Source: Bacillota bacterium
GTDB taxonomy: Bacteria > Bacillota > Clostridia > Christensenellales > Aristaeellaceae
Length of the DNA stretch: 36,845 nt
Assembly (NCBI GenBank): GCA_023392515.1
Contig: JAEVYX010000048.1
Location: forward strand, 1 to 36,845
Direction: 5' to 3'
Part shown: in pieces, positions 7,946-14,973 of the stretch
How positions within the stretch are numbered: the first letter of the stretch is position 1
Layout of the letters: each line of letters starts with the position of its first letter
The notes under the pieces: generated by a model
The model's database searches: none
What the model saw: the letters and a program-made list of their open reading frames with translations, nothing else
What the model was told of the DNA's origin: nothing
Position numbers and translations under genes: made by a program

Positions 7946-9811
7946 ATGAATACTGCTTGGGAAAAGTTAACGCTTACCAACGAAGTGAAAGAAATTCTTC
8001 AAAGTGCCCCAAATCTGATTATCCCAGAATCCCGAGATGAGATTTTCAGGCTGGCACTTGGCGGAAAAGAAGAAGGAACATACGAGATTTCCTACGACGT
8101 TCCGGGGCTGGGTGATTATGTCGAGGCCACTGTCACCAAATGTTCAAACGGGCTGGCGGTCAACTATATGGATGCTTATATGCGCCGCCGCGACCCCGAC
8201 TGTCTGGTGGTAGCCGATGAACTGCCCACAGATAAGCCTCAATATAAAGATTTGTACGGCAGCAGCTTTTCGCCCCTTCGTCAGGATGTTTTTCAATGGC
8301 TAAAGGATCAGCCGTTGATTGTACTTCCTTTTATGGCTGGCGGCGAAAGCCTGAATTGTCCCGCGCTGCTTATCGGCCCGCAAAATGCAGCATTTTTTGC
8401 CGGCGGGCTTGCGGATTTGCAAGGATTCGTACCTGCTTCAAAACTGTCTGACAATTTCAAGCCAAAAACGATTATATATTTGGCCCCGCCCTTTCGGCAC
8501 ACTCACTTTGATAAAAAGCAAATCGTAGTGCACCATCGCATGAAAGGCTTGCATGAGATTTTCTCCTTCAACCTGTATCCGGGCCCTAGTGCTAAAAAGG
8601 GTGTATATGGCGCGTTAATCCATATTGGCGAGTTGGAAGGCTGGGTCATGCTTCATGGTTCTACTGTGAAGGTGGTAACACCCTACGACAACAGTCTTGT
8701 TATACTTCACGAAGGTGCCAGTGGCAGCGGGAAGAGTGAAATGATTGAGCAGATGCATCTTGAGCCGGATGGCCGTATCATGCTTGCGCATAACACCCTC
8801 TCTGGCGAAAAGTTGTACCTGGATATCAATGAAACCTGTGAATTGATGCCCGTGACTGACGACATGGCCCTTTGCCATGATTCTTTTCGAAACGGCAGCC
8901 GCCGGCTCGTGGTTAAGGACGCAGAAGCCGGTTGGTTTCTTCGTGTAAACCACATCGACCACTATGGCACAGACCCCCAGCATGAGCGCCTATGCGTTCA
9001 TCCCAAGGAACCGCTGATTTTTCTGAACATGAAAGGCGTTGCCGGGTCCACCTGCCTCATTTGGGAGCATACCATGGATGCCCCCGGCCAGCCTTGCCCC
9101 AACCCCCGGGTGATTTTACCTAGAAATCACGCTCCCGGTACCATTAACGAGCCTGTAGAGGTAGATGTTCGCAGCTTTGGCGTTCGCACACCCCCATGCA
9201 CAAACCGCAATCCCACATATGGCATCATCGGAATGCTGCATGTATTGCCCCCTGCCCTTGCCTGGCTTTGGAGGCTTGTCGCGCCAAGGGGTCATAATAA
9301 CCCCAGCATTACGGGCACAACTGGCATGACAGGCGAAGGTGTAGGATCCTACTGGCCGTTTGCAACAGGCCGGATGGTGGATCAGGCAAATTTGCTTTTA
9401 CAGCAGATCAGAGAAACCCCATCCACCCGCTACAAGCTCATCCCAAATCAGAACATCGGCGCATATTATGTAGGCTTTATGCCACAGTGGATAACCAGGG
9501 AATACCTGGCAAGGCGTGGCAGCGTAAAGTTCAGGCCGGATCAAACGGTTGCCGCACGCTGTCCGCTTTTGGGATACGCCTTGGACTCGCTGAAAATTGA
9601 CGGCAGCTATATTCCCAAAGGCCTGCTCCAAACCAATCTGCAGCTGGAAGTGGGCGAGGAAGCCTATGATCAGGGCGCAAGTATGTTGACTGAGTTTTTC
9701 GCCCAAGAGCTGAGACAATTCCAAACCCACGAACTATCCCAGGAGGGGCAGCAAATTATTGAATGCTTCTTTGATGGAGGCAAGGTGGAGGATTATAGCA
9801 ATTTGCTGTAG
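7946..9811 (+). CDS. DUF4914 family protein with PEP-carboxykinase-like P-loop
   Basis: 621 aa, cytoplasmic, of unknown function. The central region has a P-loop GASGSGKS (257-264) followed about 40 residues later by an Asp pair (VTDDMALCHD, 305-306), and a later GTTGMTGEGVGSYWPFATG block (457-475). This order resembles the kinase-1a and kinase-2 arrangement of the PEPCK/HPr-kinase fold, so ATP or GTP binding is likely. The N-terminal 200 residues contain conserved-looking segments (GLGDYVEATVTK, VLPFMAGGES) without an assigned role. An AGGAGG nine bases upstream fixes the start. It has its own transcript or is joined to the cupin-ferredoxin genes that follow after 128 bp with a separate -10. 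The substrate cannot be named. Confidence 0.85.
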   Translation: MNTAWEKLTLTNEVKEILQSAPNLIIPESRDEIFRLALGGKEEGTYEISYDVPGLGDYVEATVTKCSNGLAVNYMDAYMRRRDPDCLVVADELPTDKPQYKDLYGSSFSPLRQDVFQWLKDQPLIVLPFMAGGESLNCPALLIGPQNAAFFAGGLADLQGFVPASKLSDNFKPKTIIYLAPPFRHTHFDKKQIVVHHRMKGLHEIFSFNLYPGPSAKKGVYGALIHIGELEGWVMLHGSTVKVVTPYDNSLVILHEGASGSGKSEMIEQMHLEPDGRIMLAHNTLSGEKLYLDINETCELMPVTDDMALCHDSFRNGSRRLVVKDAEAGWFLRVNHIDHYGTDPQHERLCVHPKEPLIFLNMKGVAGSTCLIWEHTMDAPGQPCPNPRVILPRNHAPGTINEPVEVDVRSFGVRTPPCTNRNPTYGIIGMLHVLPPALAWLWRLVAPRGHNNPSITGTTGMTGEGVGSYWPFATGRMVDQANLLLQQIRETPSTRYKLIPNQNIGAYYVGFMPQWITREYLARRGSVKFRPDQTVAARCPLLGYALDSLKIDGSYIPKGLLQTNLQLEVGEEAYDQGASMLTEFFAQELRQFQTHELSQEGQQIIECFFDGGKVEDYSNLL

Positions 9812-9862
9812 TATAAATGTTAAGGTTGGTTGCAAATACAACATACCAAACGTGGAATGATA

Positions 9863-9871
9863 TGGTATAAT
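9863..9871 (+). promoter_or_regulatory. Extended -10 promoter of the cupin-ferredoxin pair
   Basis: TGGTATAAT, an extended -10 (TGN + TATAAT at 9866-9871). No -35 match is seen at the right spacing, as is usual for this promoter class. Confidence 0.5.
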
Positions 9872-9894
9872 CGTTTTAGAAGCTGGTGCCAATT

Positions 9895-9931
9895 CTCCTT
9901 TGTGAAAAAGGAATGTTTCATTTTAAGGAGG
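9895..9931 (+). promoter_or_regulatory. Leader with two exclusive hairpins, one covering the ribosome site
   Basis: CTCCTT (9895-9900) can pair either with AAAGGA (9907-9912; TCCTTT/AAAGGA) in a tight 5-nt-loop hairpin or with AAGGAG (9925-9930), which is the ribosome site of the cupin gene. The geometry permits an on/off switch; whether it works is unknown. Confidence 0.3.
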
Positions 9932-9939
9932 CAGATCGC

Positions 9940-10254
9940 ATGGTTGAGCAGGTATTCAGGCTATCTACAGGCGATGATAAGGCCATAGAAAAAGTCATCT
10001 TTGATGAAAACATTCACTATCTTCATATGGTGTTTAACCAAGGCGAAGGTTTGCCGGAACATCTTTCCAATTCAAATGTATACATGACCGTTGTCAGAGG
10101 AAAGCTATCCATTGGTTTGGATGATCAGGATATTCATGAATATGAAGCCGGAACACTGCTTAAAATCCCGTATCAAACAAAAATGAATGTTAGGAATCTT
10201 CATGCGGCGGTAATGGAGCTGATCGTCGTAAAGGCGCCTGCTCCTAAGAATTGA
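9940..10254 (+). CDS. Small cupin-domain protein
   Basis: 104-aa single-domain cupin. The fold is suggested by LPEHLSNSNVYMTVVRGKLSIGL (motif 1-like) and YEAGTLLKIPYQTKMNVRNLHAAVMELIVVKA (motif 2-like). His ligands are reduced compared with metal cupins: the usual HxH is replaced by EHLSN, so metal binding is uncertain. An open frame begins at a GTG at 9886, but AAGGAGG (9925-9931) eight bases before ATG 9940 fixes the start there. It is followed 22 nt later by a ferredoxin gene in the same transcript. A sensor or redox-partner role is possible but unproven. Confidence 0.8.
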   Translation: MVEQVFRLSTGDDKAIEKVIFDENIHYLHMVFNQGEGLPEHLSNSNVYMTVVRGKLSIGLDDQDIHEYEAGTLLKIPYQTKMNVRNLHAAVMELIVVKAPAPKN

Positions 10255-10276
10255 CAATGGGAAAGGAGGTTTGAGC

Positions 10277-10465
10277 ATGAAAGCATCAATAAACCGGGAC
10301 GGCTGCATTGCTTGTGGTTTGTGCGAATCAACATGCCCCCAGGTATTCCGAATGGCTGATGACGGACTTGCTGAGGTTTATACGGATCCCGTCCCTGCAT
10401 CCGAGGAAGAGTCGGCAACCGAAGCGCGAGATAATTGTCCTGTTTCTGTTATTTCAATCGAATAG
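10277..10465 (+). CDS. Single-cluster 4Fe-4S ferredoxin
   Basis: 62-aa electron carrier. Cys10, 13, 16 and 20 form CIACGLCESTCP and a distal Cys lies in DNCPVSVI, as in small clostridial and Desulfovibrio-type ferredoxins where three of the first set plus the distal Cys hold one 4Fe-4S cluster. The acidic middle (ASEEESATEA) suits docking to oxidoreductases. AAGGAGG is seven bases upstream of ATG 10277; a TTG six bases earlier is too close to it. Cotranscribed with the cupin; a terminator follows at once. Confidence 0.93.
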   Translation: MKASINRDGCIACGLCESTCPQVFRMADDGLAEVYTDPVPASEEESATEARDNCPVSVISIE

Positions 10466-10472
10466 CTGCCGG

Positions 10473-10511
10473 AGCGCCCGTCTGAATTGGTAAGTTTAGA
10501 CGGGCGCTTTA
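10473..10511 (+). terminator. Terminator after the ferredoxin gene
   Basis: Perfect 11-bp stem AGCGCCCGTCT (10473-10483) and AGACGGGCGCT (10498-10508), followed by a short, imperfect T-run (TTAACTTT). Confidence 0.8.
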
Positions 10512-10569
10512 ACTTTACTCAGAGAAAAACGATCATTTTATACGAAGGGCACAGAAGTCATACAAGTGT

Positions 10570-10598
10570 TTGACATGCTAAATTCTCGGGTATATTAA
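10570..10598 (+). promoter_or_regulatory. Promoter of the gapN-like gene
   Basis: TTGACA (10570-10575) followed by TATATT (10591-10596, 15-nt spacer) or TATTAA (10593-10598, 17-nt spacer). The leader is about 35 nt. Confidence 0.6.
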
Positions 10599-10639
10599 TA
10601 AGCATAACCTGAGAGGATTAGGAAAGGTCGGTGGCAAGC

Positions 10640-12100
10640 ATGTTCAGCAATTTGTGCTGTGGCCAGAATATATATCGGAATTTATATGATGGGGAGTGGG
10701 TGGAGCCTACCCCTCATGCGCTGATCGACATTCATTCTCCGGTGGATGGCTCCCTGATTGGACGGATACAGTCTATGACCCGGGCTGAAGTGGACCGGGC
10801 CATTGATAACACCAAAATGAACCTGAAGGTATGGGCGCAGATGCCCATCTACGAACGGGCCAATATTTTTTATAGGGCAGCTGATTTGCTGGAACAGCAT
10901 GCTCTGGAAATTGCCCGGGTTTTGGTGATGGAAATTGCCAAGGATGAAAAATCGGCCATTTCGGAGGTAATGCGCTCCGCTGATTTCCTGCGTTATACGG
11001 CGGATGTGGGCAAAAGCATGGAGGGAGAAGCAATCAGCGGGGAAAACTTTCCCGGCGGCTCAAAAAATAAAATGTCCTATGTGACCCGGGTGCCTCTAGG
11101 TACCATTCTGGCAATTTCGCCTTTCAATTACCCGGTGAATCTCTCCATTTCCAAAGTGGCACCGGCGCTGATTGGCGGCAATGCGGTGATTTTGAAACCC
11201 GCCACCCAGGGTGCTATCAGCGCCCTGCACCTGGCTCAGATACTCAATGAGGCAGGGCTTCCCAAGGGCATTCTGAACACCATTACCGGGCGGGGGAGTG
11301 AGATCGGCGATTATGTGGTCACCCATCCCGGCATCAATTTTATCAATTTTACAGGGAGCACGGAGGTGGGGCGGCATATAGCAAGCCTTGCGGGCATGGT
11401 TCCGCTGATGCTGGAGTTGGGGGGAAAGGATGCTGCCATCGTACTGCAGGACGCGGACTTGGATTTTGCTGCGGATAATATCGTGTCCGGCGGCTATGCC
11501 TATTCGGGGCAGCGCTGCACAGCCGTCAAGCGGATTCTTGCCGCAGACAGCGTGGCGGACGCTTTGACCCCCAAGCTCATTGCGCGAATCGAAAAATTGA
11601 AAGTCGGCGATCCGCGGGAAAACGCGGTGATTGTGCCCCTGATTGACAGCAAGGCGGCGAATTTTGTGACCATGCTCATCGATGATGCCGTGCAAAATGG
11701 CGCGCAAGTCCTCATTGGAGGCAAGCGGGAGGGTAATCTCATCTATCCCACTTTGCTGGACCATGTGACAACCGACATGAAGCTAGCCTGGGAAGAACCC
11801 TTTGGCCCGGTGCTTCCGATTATCCGGGTAAAGGACATGGAAGAGGCCATTGAAATTGCCAACCAGTCGGAATACGGGCTGCAATCCTCCGTGTTTACCC
11901 ACGACATCCGACACGCCTTTCATATTGCAAACAGGCTGGACGTGGGCACCGTGCAGATCAACAACAAAACCGAGCGCGGTCCGGATCATTTTCCCTTTCT
12001 GGGCGTAAAGGCATCCGGTATGGGCACACAGGGGGTGAAATATTCCATTGAGGCTATGACCAGGCCCAAAGCGGTAGTTGTTAACCTGGAAACCCCCTGA
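10640..12100 (+). CDS. gapN: NADP-dependent glyceraldehyde-3-phosphate dehydrogenase (non-phosphorylating), GapN-type aldehyde dehydrogenase
   Basis: Oxidises glyceraldehyde-3-phosphate directly to 3-phosphoglycerate, giving NADPH and bypassing ATP formation. 486 aa (GapN about 475). The aldehyde-dehydrogenase core is intact: FNYPVNLSISKVAPALIGGN, TGSTEVGRHIA for the cofactor, general base Glu259 in LELGGKDAA and nucleophile Cys293 in YSGQRCTAVKR. The RCTAVKR and NYPVNL strings, together with KTERGPDHFPFLGVKASG near the end, are typical of GapN rather than generic ALDH. An in-frame GTG at 10631 is an alternative start; neither has an ideally spaced ribosome site (GAAAGG 10622-10627). Single-gene unit with own promoter and terminator. 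Confidence 0.88.
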   Translation: MFSNLCCGQNIYRNLYDGEWVEPTPHALIDIHSPVDGSLIGRIQSMTRAEVDRAIDNTKMNLKVWAQMPIYERANIFYRAADLLEQHALEIARVLVMEIAKDEKSAISEVMRSADFLRYTADVGKSMEGEAISGENFPGGSKNKMSYVTRVPLGTILAISPFNYPVNLSISKVAPALIGGNAVILKPATQGAISALHLAQILNEAGLPKGILNTITGRGSEIGDYVVTHPGINFINFTGSTEVGRHIASLAGMVPLMLELGGKDAAIVLQDADLDFAADNIVSGGYAYSGQRCTAVKRILAADSVADALTPKLIARIEKLKVGDPRENAVIVPLIDSKAANFVTMLIDDAVQNGAQVLIGGKREGNLIYPTLLDHVTTDMKLAWEEPFGPVLPIIRVKDMEEAIEIANQSEYGLQSSVFTHDIRHAFHIANRLDVGTVQINNKTERGPDHFPFLGVKASGMGTQGVKYSIEAMTRPKAVVVNLETP

Positions 12101-12147
12101 CGATATTCAAAATTAATGGGAAACAATAAGGCGAATAGTTTCCACGA

Positions 12148-12178
12148 AACCTCTTTCCGTTTATGGGAAGGGGTTTTT
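12148..12178 (+). terminator. Terminator after gapN
   Basis: AACCTCTTTCC (12148-12158) pairs with GGGAAGGGGTT (12165-12175), with two G-T pairs, ending in five T. Confidence 0.75.
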
Positions 12179-12334
12179 GCATTCATTTTCCAAAGCGCGC
12201 AAAGGCTATGTACAAATTCTTGAATAGCGTTTTGGTAAGTCATTCTGTCATGGCATATCAAATTGCTCTTTTTATATTACATCGAATCAATAAAAACTGC
12301 AAAATTTTTGAGATTCCCGCAAAAGTCGTTACAT

Positions 12335-12361
12335 TTGGCAAATTGATACCATACATATAAA
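12335..12361 (+). promoter_or_regulatory. Possible promoter of the ECF sigma gene
   Basis: TTGGCA (12335-12340), 15-nt spacer, TATAAA (12356-12361). It is the only promoter-like element in the 270-nt gap after the gapN terminator. GAGGGG (12363-12368) precedes a short out-of-frame ATG at 12375 that I do not call a gene. Confidence 0.4.
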
Positions 12362-12447
12362 TAGAGGGGTACAGATGCTGCTGTTGTGTAAGAGGACTAA
12401 CCTCTGGCATAGCGCGGTAAAGACCCTTAAGGCTTGTATGAGGAATA

Positions 12448-12933
12448 ATGGATGGGGCAGTGATCTGGATGAACGACGCCGCGATGGAGCAAAGACTTTT
12501 GGAAATGCAGCCGCTCTTGCGCAGAGTTGCAATTGGGTATTTGCAATCAGCGGAAGACCAATCGGATGCGGTACAGGAATGCTTGTATAAGGCATGGAAA
12601 AACAGAAATCAGATCCGCAATGATTCCTTTGTGCAGACATGGACGATTCGCATTCTGATCAACGAATGCAATAATATCCTAAGAAAGCGCAAGACAGAAA
12701 CGGCATTGGATATTGAGGACGATCTTGTTGCCGCCCCCGAGGGTAAGGAATACGGCGATTTGTATGATGCACTCCGCTCGCTGGATGTTCCGCTCAGGGC
12801 GCCCGTTATCCTGCATTATTTGCATGGCCTTTGCATGAGCGAAATTTCTTCGCTCCTGCGCCTGCCTGAAGGCACAGTGAAGGGCAGGCTGTTTCGCGCC
12901 AGGAAGGTACTATATGAAAAACTGGTGAGCTAG
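12448..12933 (+). CDS. ECF-type RNA polymerase sigma factor
   Basis: 161-aa sigma-70 family factor with only regions 2 and 4. Region 2: VAIGYLQSAEDQSDAVQECLYKAWKNRNQIRNDSFVQTWTIRILINECNNILRKRK. Region 4 helix-turn-helix: LRAPVILHYLHGLCMSEISSLLRLPEGTVKGRLFRARKVL. A GAGGA sits only three bases before ATG 12448; ATG 12469 (MNDAAMEQ) is an alternative. No intact anti-sigma gene follows, unlike the usual arrangement; a 79-codon frame downstream has a hydrophobic stretch that could be a remnant. Regulon and signal are unknown. Confidence 0.9.
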   Translation: MDGAVIWMNDAAMEQRLLEMQPLLRRVAIGYLQSAEDQSDAVQECLYKAWKNRNQIRNDSFVQTWTIRILINECNNILRKRKTETALDIEDDLVAAPEGKEYGDLYDALRSLDVPLRAPVILHYLHGLCMSEISSLLRLPEGTVKGRLFRARKVLYEKLVS

Positions 12934-13373
12934 CTGTGTAATTTATAAAAACATTATATGTTTGTATTGACTGTGATGGATAAAACAGTTAAATGTAGAA
13001 CAGGCGAGTGAAGGCGTTTCTTTCAAGGAAAGAATGCGCCTCATTCATTTTCATAGGAAAAATGAACTATGCGAAAAGTACCGCTTGACTGCGTTATTGG
13101 CTTTGGGTTTGGGTTTAGGGCATGTATCCGTTGCCTTAGGTGGAAGAGTGGAGATTAAGGACCAGGGCGGCAGCAATGAAATTTCCAGCTTGAAGGAGGG
13201 GGTCTGTCCTCTCTTTTTTATGGCATGCGGTAAGCTTATGCATTACATTTTAACTAATTTTGTAAGCGGATGACCTGTTTGGAAAGCTCTCCCTCTCCCT
13301 GCATGAAACGAATGCTGATTTTGATCAGTTCATGGCAACAAACACTCAAAAATTGGCTGGTGAAATTATTACT
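12934..13373 (+). other. Gene-poor gap with a possible anti-sigma remnant
   Basis: Directly after the sigma gene. A near-perfect hairpin (13013-13040, GGCGTTTCTTTC/GAAAGAATGCGCC) may terminate the sigma transcript. The frame 13034-13273 encodes a basic start and one hydrophobic stretch (RLTALLALGLGLGHVSVALGG), as at the membrane segment of a decayed anti-sigma, but it has no ribosome site. A second open stretch (13266-13433, no start) overlaps the next promoter. I regard neither as a working gene. Confidence 0.4.
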
Positions 13374-13433
13374 CTATTGGTAGTTGATGGGGTGGCTATT
13401 TCATCGTATACTTCTATTGGATTGAACCAATAG
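13374..13433. promoter_or_regulatory. Candidate MocR operator: three CTATTGG elements
   Basis: CTATTGG at 13374-13380 and 13414-13420, 40 bp apart in the same direction, and CCAATAG at 13427-13433 giving a perfect 7-bp palindrome with the second copy (6-nt spacer). The first lies just before the -35 and the palindrome covers the predicted start site. MocR proteins such as GabR are known to bind direct repeats at their own promoters. Confidence 0.6.
13384..13412 (+). promoter_or_regulatory. Promoter of the MocR-aminotransferase operon
   Basis: TTGATG (13384-13389), 17-nt spacer, TATACT (13407-13412). Flanked on both sides by the CTATTGG elements. Confidence 0.6.
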
Positions 13434-13443
13434 GGAGATTGGT

Positions 13444-14961
13444 ATGAAGATACGTCTTGATAAGGATGCATCAAAGCCCTTGTATCAGCAAATTGTTGAC
13501 CAGGTGCGTCAGCAGATTTTATCCGGAGAGCTTTTGCCGGGGTATCGCCTGCCGCCGGAACGCAGGCTTTCGGAGAGCCTGGGCATCAACCGGACGACGG
13601 TTTTGAATGCATACCGGGAATTGAAGGCCGAAAACCTGATCGATTCCCATGTGGGCCAGGGAACGGTTGTGCTGCCGCATTCTAGCGTGAATGATGAAAT
13701 GGACCATACCATTCCACAGGAGCCTATCTGGAATCACTATTTCAGTGCTTATTCAAACCGCTTTGATCCGCACATCATTAACGACTTGCTCAATCTGGCC
13801 AACCGGAGCGATATGATATCCTTTGCAACCGGCATTGCATCACCTGAATGCGGACCATTGGAGATTTTTCATGGGATCGAGCAGGAAATACTGGCCGAAA
13901 AGAACTCCCAGTCGCTGCTGCACTCTCCGGTGGAAGGGTTTACGAGCCTTCGCAATGTGCTGCGTACATATATGGAAAAGCGGGGCTGCTACCTGAATAC
14001 AGATGAAGTAATGATTTTGGCCGGCTCCCAACAAGGAATAGACTTGGTTGCCAGGGTATTGCTCGATCCGGGAGATATTGTGGTGGTGGAGGAACCGACA
14101 TTTTTTCCCGCCTTGCAGGTGTTCCGGTCAACCGGCGCCAGGGTTATGGGGGTGCCGGTAGATGATGAAGGCATGCAGGTTGATGTTCTGGAGCAGCTTC
14201 TTCAGCGGTATCACCCCAAATTTTTGTATACGATACCCACCTTTCATAATCCCTGCGGTGTGGAAATGACGCTGGAGCGGCGGCGCCGGCTGATTGAACT
14301 GGTTCACAAATATAAACTCCTGGTGTTGGAAGACGACGCTTACGGAGAGCTTTGCTACGATCATCCGCCGCTTCCCACGCTGAAGAGCATGGATACAGGC
14401 GGCTTTGTGCTATACATGAGCACGTTTTCCAAGATTATTTATCCCGGTCTGAGGATTGGATGGCTGGTGGCGCATAAGAAGATGATCCAGCGTCTTGCTG
14501 CGGTGAGGCAGACTGTTGATCTTCACACCAACTGCCTTTCCCAGCGGCTTGTAGAGCGTTTCATATCAGGCGGCAGGCAGGATCTGCATCTGAAGAAAAT
14601 CTGCAAGGAATATGCCCAACGAAGGGATATCATGCTGGATGCGCTGACGCGCTGCGCGCCACCTGGCGTAAGCTGGGAGATGCCTCATGGCGGCTACTAC
14701 GTTTGGTGCAGACTGCCAGATGGTGTATCCGCTGCCCGGCTATTGGCAAAGGCAGCCGAATACAAGGTCGTATTTGTGCCGGGGAATTCTTTTTTCCTTT
14801 CTGATCAAGGTGATCATTTCATCCGCTTGAATTTCACCTTCGCCTCCAAGCCGGATATCACAAGAGGCATTCAACTATTGTGTGATGCAATAATAGCATT
14901 GCAAAAGGAGGCTCCGGCGGTTTCCAGTGAGCCATTCATGGATTTAAGCCCCATTGTATAG
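13444..14961 (+). CDS. MocR-family regulator: GntR winged helix fused to aminotransferase domain
   Basis: 505 aa, the usual MocR length. Residues 1-78 are a GntR-type winged helix (PLYQQIVDQVRQQILSGEL, LPPERRLSESLGINRTTVLNAY). Residues 110-490 are a fold-type I PLP domain with the Schiff-base lysine Lys330 in STFSKIIYPGLRIGW, Asp297/Tyr300 in EDDAYGEL and Asn269 in HNPCG. Such proteins sense PLP or amino-group compounds and usually control a neighbouring gene. The aminotransferase gene starts 12 nt later in the same operon, so autoregulation through the CTATTGG elements is likely. GGGAGA lies seven bases before the start. Confidence 0.93.
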   Translation: MKIRLDKDASKPLYQQIVDQVRQQILSGELLPGYRLPPERRLSESLGINRTTVLNAYRELKAENLIDSHVGQGTVVLPHSSVNDEMDHTIPQEPIWNHYFSAYSNRFDPHIINDLLNLANRSDMISFATGIASPECGPLEIFHGIEQEILAEKNSQSLLHSPVEGFTSLRNVLRTYMEKRGCYLNTDEVMILAGSQQGIDLVARVLLDPGDIVVVEEPTFFPALQVFRSTGARVMGVPVDDEGMQVDVLEQLLQRYHPKFLYTIPTFHNPCGVEMTLERRRRLIELVHKYKLLVLEDDAYGELCYDHPPLPTLKSMDTGGFVLYMSTFSKIIYPGLRIGWLVAHKKMIQRLAAVRQTVDLHTNCLSQRLVERFISGGRQDLHLKKICKEYAQRRDIMLDALTRCAPPGVSWEMPHGGYYVWCRLPDGVSAARLLAKAAEYKVVFVPGNSFFLSDQGDHFIRLNFTFASKPDITRGIQLLCDAIIALQKEAPAVSSEPFMDLSPIV

Positions 14962-14973
14962 GAGGAAATAAGT

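Noticed and set aside
12375..12590. 71-codon frame with GAGGGG before it
   Set aside because: It runs out of frame into the sigma gene and its product resembles nothing; the ribosome-site match alone is not enough.
13034..13273. 79-codon frame as a real anti-sigma gene
   Set aside because: No ribosome site, too short, only one hydrophobic stretch; kept as a possible remnant only.
13261..13275. CcpA cre-like site TGTAAGCGGATGAC
   Set aside because: Only the left half matches the consensus, and it is not close to a promoter.
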